The notes: generated from the letters alone by a model not told the origin. DNA of 64,000 nt from an uncultured Clostridia bacterium (GCA_937874275.1 CALNAU010000101.1:32565-96564), one strand, 5' to 3'. Positions 1 to 9,148 are shown, numbered from the stretch's first letter. Made by a program: numbers and translations.

Positions 1-461
1 AGGCGCTGGAAGAAAGCCGGGCCGAGCGGGTATATCTAACGGAGGATACCGCCTTCACGTTGGATGGCGTGGCCTTTGACATCATCACCGCGCGGCGCTC
101 GTACTATGCCGAGGATGAGGATGATGATTTCTCGTTGGTGACGCGGCTGACCCACGGTGAAAATACCCTGCTGTTCGCGGCGGACATCATGAGCGACCGC
201 ATGGACGAGCTGCTGCAAAGCGGCATGGACCTGCGCAGCGACTTTTTGCAGGTGCCCGACCATGGCCGCCACCGCGAGCGCACGGAGGCTTTTTTGCGGG
301 CGGTGCAGCCCGGCATGGCGGCCATCACCTGCTCGAAAAAGAACCCGCCTTCGGACGAAGTATTGGCTATTCTGCGCGGGATGGACACCCGCATCTACCT
401 GACCATGGATGGCGACATTGCCCTGCAAAGCGACGGGCAGGCCATCACCATCAAGCAATAG
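1..461 (+). CDS. Metallo-beta-lactamase-fold hydrolase, 3' end only
   Basis: The open frame runs in from the left edge (codons start at base 3) and stops at 461, so only the last 152 or so residues are visible. They contain alternating strands and a DFLQVPDHGRHRE segment, resembling the 'vGHHGS' region of ComEC-like and related MBL-fold proteins, followed by a ITCSKKNPPSDEVL stretch that is also typical of that group. The zinc-binding HxHxDH motif would lie upstream of the window and cannot be checked. An AGGAGG ribosome site for the next gene lies 3 bases after the stop, so the two are probably co-transcribed. Family-level call only. Confidence 0.6.
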   Translation, partial: ALEESRAERVYLTEDTAFTLDGVAFDIITARRSYYAEDEDDDFSLVTRLTHGENTLLFAADIMSDRMDELLQSGMDLRSDFLQVPDHGRHRERTEAFLRAVQPGMAAITCSKKNPPSDEVLAILRGMDTRIYLTMDGDIALQSDGQAITIKQ

Positions 462-473
462 GAGGAGGATAAC

Positions 474-1496
474 ATGCGCGCACTGATAATCGGCGGCACG
501 GGGACCATCAGCCTGAGCATATCCCGCAGGCTATTACAACTGGGGTGGGAGCTGACGCTGCTCAACCGCGGCAGCGGCAAAAACCAGGTGCCCGAGGCCA
601 AGCTGATACAGGCCGACATGGCCGATGAGCAGGCCGTGCGGGAGAAGCTGGCCGGCCAGCGCTTTGACGTGGTGGCGCAATTCATCGCCTACACGCCCGA
701 GCAGGTGGAGCGCGACATCCGCCTGTTTGAGGGCATGTGCAGCCAGTACATTTTCATCAGCACGGCGTCGGCCTATCACAAGCCGCCGCTCAGCTTCCCG
801 GTGACGGAATCCACCCCCCTGCACAACCCCTACTGGCAGTACTCCCGCGACAAGGCGGCCTGCGAGGAGGTGCTGATGCAGGCATACCGCCAGCGCGGCT
901 TCCCCGCCACCATCGTGCGCCCCAGCCACACCTATGGCGACCGCGGGCTACCCCTTGCCCTGCGCGGCCATAAGGGCGTCTGGCAGATTATCGACCGAAT
1001 GCTCAAGCAAAAGCCCGTGGTCATCCCCGGCGACGGCACCAACCTGTGGACTGTCACCTGGTCCAAGGACTTTGCCGTGGGCTTTGTGGGCTTGATGGGC
1101 AACATCCACGCCATCGGCGAGGCCGTGCACATCACTTCCGACGAGGCGCTGCCCTGGAACCAGATTTACCGCACCGTGGCCGATATCCTGGGCCGCCCCT
1201 TCTTGCCGTGCTATGTGCCCTCCACTTTGCTGGGCCTGGTAAAGGACTCGGACTGGGAGGGCGGCCTGCTGGGGGATAAGGCCAACTGCGCCGTGTTTGA
1301 CAACACCAAAGTCAAGCGCTTGGTGCCCGAGTTCCGCTGCACCACCCGCTTTGACCAAGGCGCGCGCATCTCGCTGCACAACTTCCTCACCGACCCCACC
1401 TTGCAGGTGCCCGACCCCGCCTTTGACGCCTTCTGTGACAAGGCGGTCAGCATCATGGGCACGGCCAGGGAGGCGTTTGAGGGGCTGGCGCTGTAA
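474..1496 (+). CDS. NAD-dependent epimerase/dehydratase (extended SDR)
   Basis: 340 residues. The N-terminal Rossmann motif GGTGTIS (residues 7-13) binds the dinucleotide. STASAY (97-101) and YSRDK (123-127) supply the Ser and Tyr-xxx-Lys catalytic residues of the short-chain dehydrogenase fold. Length fits extended SDRs acting on nucleotide sugars or related small molecules, but the substrate cannot be read from sequence. The start is fixed by AGGAGGATAAC just before ATG. It lies 12 bases after the MBL-fold gene and 69 bases before a MerR regulator gene. The stop is followed by a GC-rich dyad that may serve both as terminator and as MerR operator. Confidence 0.85.
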   Translation: MRALIIGGTGTISLSISRRLLQLGWELTLLNRGSGKNQVPEAKLIQADMADEQAVREKLAGQRFDVVAQFIAYTPEQVERDIRLFEGMCSQYIFISTASAYHKPPLSFPVTESTPLHNPYWQYSRDKAACEEVLMQAYRQRGFPATIVRPSHTYGDRGLPLALRGHKGVWQIIDRMLKQKPVVIPGDGTNLWTVTWSKDFAVGFVGLMGNIHAIGEAVHITSDEALPWNQIYRTVADILGRPFLPCYVPSTLLGLVKDSDWEGGLLGDKANCAVFDNTKVKRLVPEFRCTTRFDQGARISLHNFLTDPTLQVPDPAFDAFCDKAVSIMGTAREAFEGLAL

Positions 1497-1513
1497 TCGG
1501 ATGATTTCCAAGC

Positions 1514-1544
1514 TTGACCCGTCCCTTGGGGGCGGGTTTATGCT
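1514..1544 (+). promoter_or_regulatory. MerR-type promoter with 19-bp spacer and central dyad
   Basis: TTGACC (1514-1519) and TATGCT (1539-1544) are separated by 19 bp, the over-long spacer typical of promoters twisted open by MerR activators. The spacer region holds a near-perfect inverted repeat, ACCCGTCCC / GGGGCGGGT (one mismatch). It lies 22 bp before a MerR-family gene, which suggests autoregulation. The same dyad followed by TTTA could alternatively be a weak terminator of the upstream gene. Confidence 0.6.
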
Positions 1545-1565
1545 GTTTGCAGGAGGTGGAAAGCC

Positions 1566-2441
1566 ATGAAAATGAAAGAGGTGCAGGCGCAAACCGGCCT
1601 GAGCCGCAAGGCCATCGCGTACTATCAGCAAAAGGGATTGATTGAGCCGGTGGTGGGGGAAAATGCCTACCGGGATTTTTCGCCCGAACAGGTGGAACGC
1701 CTGCGGCAGGTTGCCTTTCTGCGCGATTTGGACCTGTCGGTGGAGGAGATTGCCCGCGTGCTGACAGAAGACGGGGGCCAGGCCGCCCTGGGGGATGTGC
1801 TGCGCGAGCGGGCGCTGCGGGATGACCGGCAGCGCCGCAAACAGGCGATATTGGAACACTATGCCCGCCAGGGATACAGCGCGGAGATGCGCCGGGCGCT
1901 GGACGCCCTCCTACGGGAAGAGTCGGTGGCCCGCCGCTTTGAGCGCCTGCTGCCCGGCACCTTCGGGCAGATGGTGCTGGTTAACTTGCTGCCCTATTTG
2001 CAGCAGCCGTTGACCACCCCGGCGCAGGAGGAAGCCTTTGAGCAAATGCTTTCGGTGCTGGATGATATGCCACCGCTGACGCTGCCCAATGACCTGCGCG
2101 ACTTTGTGGAACAGGCCGGGCAGGATATGCCGCTTGACCTGATGCAGAAAACAGCGCAGCACAAGGCGGACGCCGTGCGGGATGTGGACCGCTGGCTGGA
2201 GGATAACCGGGACATGGTGGCCCAATACCTGGCTTGGCGGCAGTCGCCCGAATACGAGGCATCGCCCGCGGCACGGCTGTCGCAGGTACTCAAAGCGTAT
2301 TTTGACGAGCACGGCTACTACGCGCGGGTCATTCCCCTGATGCGCCGGCTGAGCCCGGCCTATGATGCGTATGTTCGACAGATGTTGGCCGCCAATGAGC
2401 GGCTGATGGAACAGGTGCCCCAGAGCAAAGCCCTACTGTGA
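1566..2441 (+). CDS. MerR family transcriptional regulator
   Basis: 291 residues. Residues 1-70 form a MerR winged helix-turn-helix (TGLSRKAIAYYQQKGLI, then YRDFSPEQVERLRQVAFLRDLDLS), followed by a helical linker and a long all-helical C-terminal part of about 200 residues without a recognisable ligand domain. MerR proteins dimerise and distort long-spacer promoters; a 19-bp-spacer promoter lies directly upstream, so autoregulation is likely. The start is set by AGGAGGTGGAAAGCC before ATG. The 3' end overlaps the convergent transporter gene by 9 bp. The inducer is unknown and no obvious target other than its own promoter is seen. Confidence 0.85.
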   Translation: MKMKEVQAQTGLSRKAIAYYQQKGLIEPVVGENAYRDFSPEQVERLRQVAFLRDLDLSVEEIARVLTEDGGQAALGDVLRERALRDDRQRRKQAILEHYARQGYSAEMRRALDALLREESVARRFERLLPGTFGQMVLVNLLPYLQQPLTTPAQEEAFEQMLSVLDDMPPLTLPNDLRDFVEQAGQDMPLDLMQKTAQHKADAVRDVDRWLEDNRDMVAQYLAWRQSPEYEASPAARLSQVLKAYFDEHGYYARVIPLMRRLSPAYDAYVRQMLAANERLMEQVPQSKALL

Positions 2442-3329
2442 CGCCTGTTCCGGCAGCGGCGGCGGCATGCGCCTCGCCCATGCCCTGTCCTGCCACAGGC
2501 TCAGCACCAGGCCGGCCAGCACAAACAGGCCGCCCAGCAGATTGCGCGCCGAAAAGGCGCCCGACAGCGCCATATCCAGCAACAGGCCTGCCATCACCTG
2601 GCCCACAAACAGCGCCAGGGTCATATAAAACGAGGGAATCTTGCCCACGATGAAGTTGCTCATCAGCACGATGATGACGCCCAGCGCGCCGCCCAGGTAG
2701 ATGTAGAGGGGGCCGCCGGTGGATTGCGCCAGCCCGGTCATGCCGTTGCCCATCAGGGCGTAGAGGAGGGCGGTCATCAGCAGGCCCATCAGGTAGTTGA
2801 AAAATGTGCTGTTGACCACGCTGGTGCGGGCGGCCAGCTGACCGTTGAGCAGGCGGCTTAGCAGCACCGTGCCGCCCGCCAGCAGCGAGACCGCGACCGG
2901 CAGCGCGTGAAGCTCGGTGATCATGCAGACGATGCCAATCAGCGTCAGCGCGATGCCCCACAGCTTTTCCGGGCGGAAGGGGCGGCGGGGCAGGCCCAGG
3001 ATGCCGTAGTGGTCAGCGGCCAGGCCGGACAGGCTCTCGCCCAGCAGGCCCAGCGCCATCATGGCGGATACGCTAATGTGGCCGAAGGCCAGGTTGTTAA
3101 ATACCGTGGTCATCACCCCGATGAACCCGCCGATATACAGGTAAAAGGGCAGTCGCGCCACACGCGGCCCTTCTTTTTTGAGCAGCATGGCCAGCGCGAT
3201 GCCCAGCGTGCCCACCAGGTGAATCACCACCAACGCAGCCAGGTGCCCGGCCCGGGCATTGAGCCCGCCGTTGAAGACCACCATGACCGATATCAGCACC
3301 CCGGCCAGCAGGGACAGCAGGTAGAGCAT
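2433..3329 (-). CDS. DMT-superfamily transporter, duplicated DUF606 (YdcZ) type
   Basis: 298 residues, almost entirely hydrophobic, with about ten membrane segments in two similar halves. This matches the fused double-DUF606 proteins of the drug/metabolite transporter superfamily. The first half begins LLSLLAGVLISVMVVFNGG and the second half repeats a comparable pattern after about residue 150. The chosen ATG lies 5 bases after the stop of the thioesterase gene, so the two form one transcript and are probably translationally linked. A longer N-terminal extension is open but is Arg-rich and unlikely. Substrate unknown. Confidence 0.75.
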   Translation of the reverse strand: MLYLLSLLAGVLISVMVVFNGGLNARAGHLAALVVIHLVGTLGIALAMLLKKEGPRVARLPFYLYIGGFIGVMTTVFNNLAFGHISVSAMMALGLLGESLSGLAADHYGILGLPRRPFRPEKLWGIALTLIGIVCMITELHALPVAVSLLAGGTVLLSRLLNGQLAARTSVVNSTFFNYLMGLLMTALLYALMGNGMTGLAQSTGGPLYIYLGGALGVIIVLMSNFIVGKIPSFYMTLALFVGQVMAGLLLDMALSGAFSARNLLGGLFVLAGLVLSLWQDRAWARRMPPPLPEQASQ

Positions 3330-3334
3330 AGGCG

Positions 3335-4078
3335 TTACTCCGCGGCCTGGGGCGCGAAGCCCAGCGTTCCGCCGCAATCCAGCAGCAGCTCGCCGTCCCG
3401 CTCGCACGTCATGCTGAAGCGATTGCCTGCCCGGCGCAGCGTCAGCGTCACGGGCCCGGTGGGCAATATCTGCTGCTTGTAGTTGGCCACAAAGCGGGTG
3501 ATGGGCATATCGCGCAGCACATCCGCGCCCAGCAGGTCACAGGCCCAGTCGGCGCAGCGGGTGTTGTTTACGTGCTGGTTGACGTCGATGTCGGTGTAGC
3601 GCAGGTCGATGACGCGGGTAATTGCCTCCCCCTCCACATGCTCCACCGCGCGGGGAAAGGGCACCGGCCGCGGCAGGTCGGAGGTGTTGGGCATGTTGCG
3701 GGCGATGTCCGGCACATCGGCCATGCGCTGGGTGTGGATGTTGGCCAGCGTCCACCCGCCCACACCGGTGGCCAGCAGCGTGCCGTCCTCCAACGTAAAC
3801 CGGTGATAGCGCGGGTACAGCGTGCGCCGCGCGGGGCCGGGGTAGGTGGTGCAGACAATCACATCGTTCACCCGCGGCATGCGCAGGATATCCACCTCGT
3901 TGCGCGCCAGCACCCAGATGACATCCTGCTTAAGCAGGTCTTCCCGCCCGCAGCCCAGCAGCAGGGAGTGGCGTCCGGCCAGCTCCTGCATGGCGGTCAT
4001 CAGCTCGCCGGGCTTCCAGTGGCCATAGCGGTCGGCATAGCTGGAGAAGTAGAGCATCCGTTCGGTCAACACGCGCAT
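3335..4078 (-). CDS. Acyl-ACP thioesterase
   Basis: 247 residues with two hot-dog domains of the FatA/bacterial acyl-ACP thioesterase family, which hydrolyse acyl-ACP to release free fatty acid. The second domain carries DIDVNQHVNNTRCADW, the N-x-H-x-N-N block that includes catalytic Asn and His; the first carries the substrate-facing helix region around RHSLLLGCGREDLL. Start chosen at the ATG preceded by GGAGGCAGCCACC rather than the open extension 14 codons upstream. It is the first gene of a two-gene operon with a DUF606 transporter, which might export or exchange a lipid-related product (inference). Confidence 0.85.
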   Translation of the reverse strand: MRVLTERMLYFSSYADRYGHWKPGELMTAMQELAGRHSLLLGCGREDLLKQDVIWVLARNEVDILRMPRVNDVIVCTTYPGPARRTLYPRYHRFTLEDGTLLATGVGGWTLANIHTQRMADVPDIARNMPNTSDLPRPVPFPRAVEHVEGEAITRVIDLRYTDIDVNQHVNNTRCADWACDLLGADVLRDMPITRFVANYKQQILPTGPVTLTLRRAGNRFSMTCERDGELLLDCGGTLGFAPQAAE

Positions 4079-4108
4079 GGTGGCTGCCTCCTGTGGTTGA
4101 TGGTATAT

Positions 4109-4138
4109 ATCATAACGCAACCGGCGCCGAAATGTAAA
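4109..4138 (-). promoter_or_regulatory. Sigma-A-type promoter for the thioesterase operon
   Basis: On the minus strand, TTTACA (4138-4133) and TATGAT (4114-4109) are separated by 18 bp, about 30 bp upstream of the thioesterase ATG. Confidence 0.5.
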
Positions 4139-4144
4139 ACCTGA

Positions 4145-5983
4145 CTATACGCTTTGCTCCTCCACCCGCTGCGCGCGGTAGTTCTGGGCCTGGGCTTCAA
4201 ATAGCTGGCGGTACAGGTTGTGCCCGCGCATCAGGTTGTGATGGCTGTCAAAGGCGGCGGCGCGCCCATCCTGCAACAGCAAAATGCGGTCGCAGAAGGT
4301 GGAGCTGCTCATCCGGTGGGAGATGAAGATGGCGGTGCGCCCGCGCGTCAGCTGGTGGAAGTGCTCGTACACCTCGCTCTCGGCCAGAGGGTCCAGCGCC
4401 GCGGTGGGCTCGTCCAGGATTACCATCTCGGCGGGCCTAAACAGGCTGCGGGCGATGGCCAGCTTTTGCCGCTGGCCGCCCGAAAAGTCCGTCGCGTCCT
4501 CCCAGATGGACTTATTCAGGCGGGTATCCAGGCCGTGGGGCAGGGCATCCACCGCCTCGGTCAGGCCAATTTCATTCAATACACCGCGCAGGCGCTGCTC
4601 ATCGCCCGTGCCCTGCGTGTCGATGTTGTCGCGCAGCGAGAAGGGGAACAGCCGGAAATCCTGAAACACGCAGCTGAGTTGCTTTTGCCAGGCGGCGTAG
4701 TCATACGCCCTGATATCCAGCCCGTTATACAGGATGCGCCCCTCATCGGGCTCAAACAGGCGGCAGATGAGCTTCACGATGGTGCTCTTGCCCGCGTTGT
4801 TGAGGCCCACGATGGAGATTTTCTCCCCGGCTTTGATTTCAAAGCTCAGCCCGTCCAGAATCACCCGGTCGGTGTTGGGGTAGCGGAAGCGCACGTTGTC
4901 AAAGGCCAGCGTGCGCATGGGCTCGGGGGCTGCGCCGCCGGGCTGCGCGGCCTCCGGCAACGCCAGGTATTGGCAAAACGGCACCAGATAGCCCACCGTC
5001 TGGATGGCAGAAAACAGCCCGGTCACCAGCTGCATAAAGGTGGCAAAGAAGTTTTCCGTCGCCAGCACCACCACCGAGAAATCGCCCAGGCTGATTTGCG
5101 GCCCCCATGTGGGGGTCAGCGTGCGCACGGCCGCGTAGCCATAGGCCATAAAGCGCATCAGCGCGGTAATAAGCGCCTGCATGGCCTCGTTGTTGCCCCG
5201 CCGCGCGTACATGCGGTGCAGCCAGACGGTGATTTCATCGGTATAGCCGTTCACCTTGCGGCGCATCAGTTCGCTCATGCCATACAGCCGCATCTCCTTT
5301 TGAAACTCGGCCTTTGTGGCGGTGCTGGTGTAGTAGCCGTAGCGGCGGTTGACGGGAATCATCTCCTGCATAACCCGTTGCATGTAGCGCATGAAGCGGG
5401 CCGACAGCGCCATCGCCACCGCGCACAGCACCAGCAGCGCCAGCACAAACCACCAGCTGAAGGTGACCAGCAGGGCGGCCAGGCCAACCAGCGTCAGCAG
5501 CGCCTTGAGGGTGTCCAGCGCCGAGGAAAACAGTTGCATCAGCGCGCCATAGTGGGTCACGGGGAACAGCGCGCGCTCCTTGAGGTCCAGAATCTCCGGG
5601 TCTTCCAGCGTGGGGTAGGGCAGCCGCATGGTTTTTTCGGCAAACAGCATCGGGAATAGGCTCTCCATGTGGAAGTAGTGCTCCTTCTCCCGCCGGGTGA
5701 GCCACGCGTTCGCCTGCACCATGACGAACTTTGCCGCGGCGTACAGCAGCACCGCCTGCAGGAAGCGCCCTGCGTCCCAGCCCATCTGGATGCCGTCCAG
5801 CATCATCTTGGGCAGCAGCAGGTTGATGAGCGACGAGCCTGCGCCCGTCAGCGCCAGCAGGCACAGCACGGCGAAATAACCCCTGTCGTGCCGCCACAGG
5901 ATGGCCAGCAGGGTTTTCACCGTCTTCCCGGCGGATACGGCGGGCAGGGCTCCTGCAGCCTTGTGGCTATGTTGTGTGCTCAT
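4145..5983 (-). CDS. ABC exporter half-transporter, second subunit
   Basis: 612 residues: an N-terminal six-helix exporter membrane domain (about 30-330) and a C-terminal nucleotide-binding domain. Walker A reads GLNNAGKST (Asn-Asn where GxxGxGKS/T is usual), the signature is FSGGQRQ, and Walker B runs into MVILDEPTAALD with catalytic Glu present; an ISHR switch His follows. It overlaps the preceding ABC gene by 4 bp (ATGA), so the two very probably make a heterodimeric exporter. Substrate unknown; the ArsR-like regulator at the operon head suggests the transported compound or its effect is sensed. Confidence 0.9.
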   Translation of the reverse strand: MSTQHSHKAAGALPAVSAGKTVKTLLAILWRHDRGYFAVLCLLALTGAGSSLINLLLPKMMLDGIQMGWDAGRFLQAVLLYAAAKFVMVQANAWLTRREKEHYFHMESLFPMLFAEKTMRLPYPTLEDPEILDLKERALFPVTHYGALMQLFSSALDTLKALLTLVGLAALLVTFSWWFVLALLVLCAVAMALSARFMRYMQRVMQEMIPVNRRYGYYTSTATKAEFQKEMRLYGMSELMRRKVNGYTDEITVWLHRMYARRGNNEAMQALITALMRFMAYGYAAVRTLTPTWGPQISLGDFSVVVLATENFFATFMQLVTGLFSAIQTVGYLVPFCQYLALPEAAQPGGAAPEPMRTLAFDNVRFRYPNTDRVILDGLSFEIKAGEKISIVGLNNAGKSTIVKLICRLFEPDEGRILYNGLDIRAYDYAAWQKQLSCVFQDFRLFPFSLRDNIDTQGTGDEQRLRGVLNEIGLTEAVDALPHGLDTRLNKSIWEDATDFSGGQRQKLAIARSLFRPAEMVILDEPTAALDPLAESEVYEHFHQLTRGRTAIFISHRMSSSTFCDRILLLQDGRAAAFDSHHNLMRGHNLYRQLFEAQAQNYRAQRVEEQSV

Positions 5984-7848
5984 GCCTGCGCCTCCTGGTA
6001 GTACTTGCCCTGGGTGAGGAACATCTGCCGGTACAGCCCCGGGCGGGCAATCAGCTCCTCATGGGTGCCCTGCTGGGCCACCCTGCCGCCATCCAGCAGC
6101 ACAATGCGGTCGCAAAAGCGGGTGCTGGCCAGCCTGTGGCTGATAAACAGCGCCGTGCGCCCGCGCAGCAGGCTGTCAAACTCCTGGTATATCCGCTGCT
6201 CGGCCAGGGCGTCCAGCGCCGCGGTGGGCTCGTCCATCACCATCATGCGGGTGCCCTGCCGGTACAGCGCCCGGGCAATCATCAGCTTTTGATTTTCCCC
6301 GCCCGACAGGATGACCCCATCCTCCTCAATTACCTTGAGCATGGGGCTGTCCATGCCCTTGGGCAGGCTGCGCACCTTGTCCCACAGGCCTGCGGTTTTG
6401 AGGCAGCTTTCCACCCGCGCTCGGTCGATGCCCCGGTCGGTGGCGGCCACATTCTCCGCGATGGTGAAGGCCAGGGGCTCCACCTCCTGAAACACCACGC
6501 CAAACAGGGAGAACAGCCGCTCCTGCGGGATGGTGGCCGCTTCCACACCGTTGATGAGGATGCGCCCGCCCGTGGGCAGGTACAGCCCGCACAGCAGCTT
6601 GACCAGCGTGGTCTTGCCGGCGCCGTTGACGCCCACCAAGGCACAGGTCTGCCCGGCGGGGATGTGGAGGTTTAGGTGCTGCAGCACCAGCGCGTCGTGC
6701 CCCGGGTAGTGGAAGGAGACATCCTCAAACGTCACCTCCACCGGCCCCTCACCCGGCACATCGCCCTCGCCCCCGCGGGATTGCAGGTCGGCGTCAATGA
6801 AATCCATCGTGTCATCCACATAGCGGGTCTCATCTTTGATGGAGGCCAGCTGGCGCGCCATCTCCTGCATGGTGCGGGCAAACAGGCTCAGCGCGGTGAG
6901 CAGCATCACCAATTGCGCCAGCGGTAGGCCGCCTGCCAGGTACCGGTGCACCAGCACCAGCGCGCCCACCAGGTCAATGGCGACCAGCGCCAGCGATTCG
7001 GGCACCGACAGCTGCACTTCCCGGCGGGTGAATACCCGGTACAAGGCGCGGTTGGCCTTCAGCAGCGGGGCAAAGGCCGCCTGAAAGCGCCCGCCCATGT
7101 CAAACAGGCGCAGGTCCTTGCCGGCGCGAAAGTCGGCTGCCTCCTGCGACAGGTTTTCCAGCTGCCGCGACAGGCGGCTCACCTGCTCCCGGCGCTCGTG
7201 CTTGTAGTGGGTCACATGGGCCTGCGCGGCATAGGTAATGGCCACGAAGGCCAGCCCGATCAGCGCGATCCACGGGCTTGTGAAGGCCAGCAGGCCGCCC
7301 AGCAGCAAGGCCGATACCAGCGTGCCGCCCAGCCTGAATATCTGGTGGTAGGTGCCCTCCAGCCCGCTGTCGTTGCTGCTGAGCGCGCGGTCCCAGCCGG
7401 CCACGTCGTCCTTGAAGCCCGGGTTTTCAAACAGGCCATAGTCCATGGTCATTTCCTGGTCCAGCGCCGCGTTGAGCAGCCGGATGCGCTGCGCGCAGAA
7501 GCTGGTGTAGTTGTAGTGGTTCAGCAGCGCGCTGGCCGCGCTCAGCACGAAGAACGCCCCGGCATACATGCCGGCTGCCAGCAGCATGCTCCGCGGCGTG
7601 GCGTCCGGGGCGTTCAACAGCCCAACCAGCGTGTGCATCACACCTACGCCCAGCAGCGGCAGCAGACCGGCGGTCAAGGCGTATAGTATGGATGCCACCA
7701 CCAGCCGCTTGTTTTTCCGCATGGGGCGGTACATGCGCGCCAGCGTGCGCGGCAGCGTGCGGGGGCGGCTGTGTAGATGCTGTTTGCGCCTGTCCTGATC
7801 CAGCAGGTCAACGGCCAGGTTGCGGCGATGGGTGGTGGTCTGGCTCAT
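5980..7848 (-). CDS. ABC exporter half-transporter, first subunit
   Basis: 622 residues, with membrane domain (about 45-340) and nucleotide-binding domain. Walker A is GVNGAGKTT, the signature LSGGENQ, Walker B MVMDEPTAALD and the switch region ISHR, so the ATPase elements look complete. It starts inside the end of the ArsR-like gene (4-bp overlap) and ends inside the start of the partner ABC gene (4-bp overlap), giving a tightly coupled three-gene operon. Both subunits appear to have an intact catalytic Glu, so there is no obvious degenerate site as in some heterodimeric exporters apart from the unusual partner Walker A. Confidence 0.9.
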   Translation of the reverse strand: MSQTTTHRRNLAVDLLDQDRRKQHLHSRPRTLPRTLARMYRPMRKNKRLVVASILYALTAGLLPLLGVGVMHTLVGLLNAPDATPRSMLLAAGMYAGAFFVLSAASALLNHYNYTSFCAQRIRLLNAALDQEMTMDYGLFENPGFKDDVAGWDRALSSNDSGLEGTYHQIFRLGGTLVSALLLGGLLAFTSPWIALIGLAFVAITYAAQAHVTHYKHERREQVSRLSRQLENLSQEAADFRAGKDLRLFDMGGRFQAAFAPLLKANRALYRVFTRREVQLSVPESLALVAIDLVGALVLVHRYLAGGLPLAQLVMLLTALSLFARTMQEMARQLASIKDETRYVDDTMDFIDADLQSRGGEGDVPGEGPVEVTFEDVSFHYPGHDALVLQHLNLHIPAGQTCALVGVNGAGKTTLVKLLCGLYLPTGGRILINGVEAATIPQERLFSLFGVVFQEVEPLAFTIAENVAATDRGIDRARVESCLKTAGLWDKVRSLPKGMDSPMLKVIEEDGVILSGGENQKLMIARALYRQGTRMMVMDEPTAALDALAEQRIYQEFDSLLRGRTALFISHRLASTRFCDRIVLLDGGRVAQQGTHEELIARPGLYRQMFLTQGKYYQEAQA

Positions 7849-9044
7849 AACGTTTCCTCTCTGGCTATATGTACCAGGGCGTTCAGGTCGCCCGTCAGGG
7901 CGGCCAGCTCATCCGCGTTGAGGTGGTAGTAGCTCTGCCGCCCCTGCGGCTGCACCCACACCAGCAGGGCGCCGGATAGTACGCGCAGGTGGTGGGACAG
8001 GGTGGCCGGCGTCAGGCCCAGCCGGTCGGCCATTTCCTGCACATAGCAGGGGCGTTGGGCCAGCATGCGCACAATGCCCATGCGGGTCGGGTCGGCCAGG
8101 GCCTTCAGTTGCTCCTGCGTCAACCCCTCGCGGGCGCGCTGTGCGTCCTGCAGGCGGGAGAGGTCGTCAAACAGCACGCCCACATGCATCCGCTGGCGCA
8201 CCGCATGCCAGGGGGACAGCTGAATATCCAGGCCGTTATACGCAATGGCGGCGGGCCACACATGCAGCGGTGCATCCGAGGGGGCGGCGTCCTTGTCCTG
8301 GCCCATGCGCGCGAACCACTGGTAGGCCTGCTCGTCGCTGCTTTGACTATCCAGCGAGGCGGCCTTGCTCAAAAACCGGTCGGCCACCAGGGGGTAGTGG
8401 GTTCGGCAGACGGTTTCCAGCTTTGCCAGCAGCGCTGTCATACGCAGGGTCCACGCGTCCATGTCCTGAAAGAAGCGCAGCAGCGTCATGCGCTGGGCAT
8501 CAGTGATTTGCACCAGGTCCACCGCCCGCATCACCTGCGCCATGGTAAATCGCGCGGGGTCGCTGACGTGATGGTATTGCGCCTGCGCCTCCTCACCCTG
8601 CAAAGAGAGATCCATCATGCCCGCCATGGCGTACAGGTGCATCAGGCAGCCCCTGATAAACAGCGGCTTGGTCAGCTGCTCGCTGCTTTCCACGTCAGTC
8701 AGCATCAGCGCGGAGGGCAGAAACGGCTCCAGCTGCGCGTCCTCGGCCATCCCGCTCAGCCTGATTTGAAACAGCGCCCCCAGCTGTGGGTCCCCTTCCA
8801 GCAGGGGGCGCGCATTGGCCCGGCAGCGGCGCAGGTAGGCGCGCACATCGGCAAACGCGGCGTCAATCTGCTCGGGCGGCAGCGTGAAGCGCTCCGCCCG
8901 GTGAATCAGGTGCGCTTCCTCCCACGCGGCGGGCGTCTCCATGCCCTCTGCCAGTATGGTGTAGTAGGAAAGCGCCAGCTGTACGGCCTCCGAAAGCGCG
9001 TGCGGCGCTTTGTGAACGATGACTTGCGGGAATGCTTTTCGCAT
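7845..9044 (-). CDS. ArsR-like regulator with large N-terminal domain
   Basis: 399 residues. A winged helix of ArsR type sits near the C-terminus (about 310-385: LKALADPTRMGIVRMLAQ, then LTPATLSHHLRVL), while the first 300 residues form an uncharacterised mostly helical domain. Canonical ArsR proteins are about 100 residues, so the extra domain is probably the sensor. It is the first gene of the operon with the two ABC exporter genes, starts at an ATG preceded by GGGAGGCTGCT, and has its own sigma-A-like promoter. It likely regulates this operon (inference). Confidence 0.8.
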   Translation of the reverse strand: MRKAFPQVIVHKAPHALSEAVQLALSYYTILAEGMETPAAWEEAHLIHRAERFTLPPEQIDAAFADVRAYLRRCRANARPLLEGDPQLGALFQIRLSGMAEDAQLEPFLPSALMLTDVESSEQLTKPLFIRGCLMHLYAMAGMMDLSLQGEEAQAQYHHVSDPARFTMAQVMRAVDLVQITDAQRMTLLRFFQDMDAWTLRMTALLAKLETVCRTHYPLVADRFLSKAASLDSQSSDEQAYQWFARMGQDKDAAPSDAPLHVWPAAIAYNGLDIQLSPWHAVRQRMHVGVLFDDLSRLQDAQRAREGLTQEQLKALADPTRMGIVRMLAQRPCYVQEMADRLGLTPATLSHHLRVLSGALLVWVQPQGRQSYYHLNADELAALTGDLNALVHIAREETL

Positions 9045-9071
9045 AGCAGCCTCCCAAATGTTGATGAGTAC

Positions 9072-9100
9072 ATGGTAATTGATTATTAGATAACTGTCAA
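9072..9100 (-). promoter_or_regulatory. Sigma-A promoter of the ArsR-ABC operon
   Basis: Minus strand: consensus TTGACA (9100-9095), 17-bp spacer, TACCAT (9077-9072), 28 bp before the regulator ATG. The surrounding sequence is markedly AT-rich for this window. Confidence 0.65.
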
Positions 9101-9114
9101 CATGTTATATTGGA

Positions 9115-9148
9115 TAAAAAAACGACCCCGCGGCGTGCGCAGGGTCGT
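9115..9148 (-). terminator. Intrinsic terminator after the hydrolase gene
   Basis: ACGACCC (9122-9128) pairs with GGGTCGT (9142-9148). On the minus strand the stem is followed by seven T, just downstream of the hydrolase stop at 9169. Confidence 0.8.
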
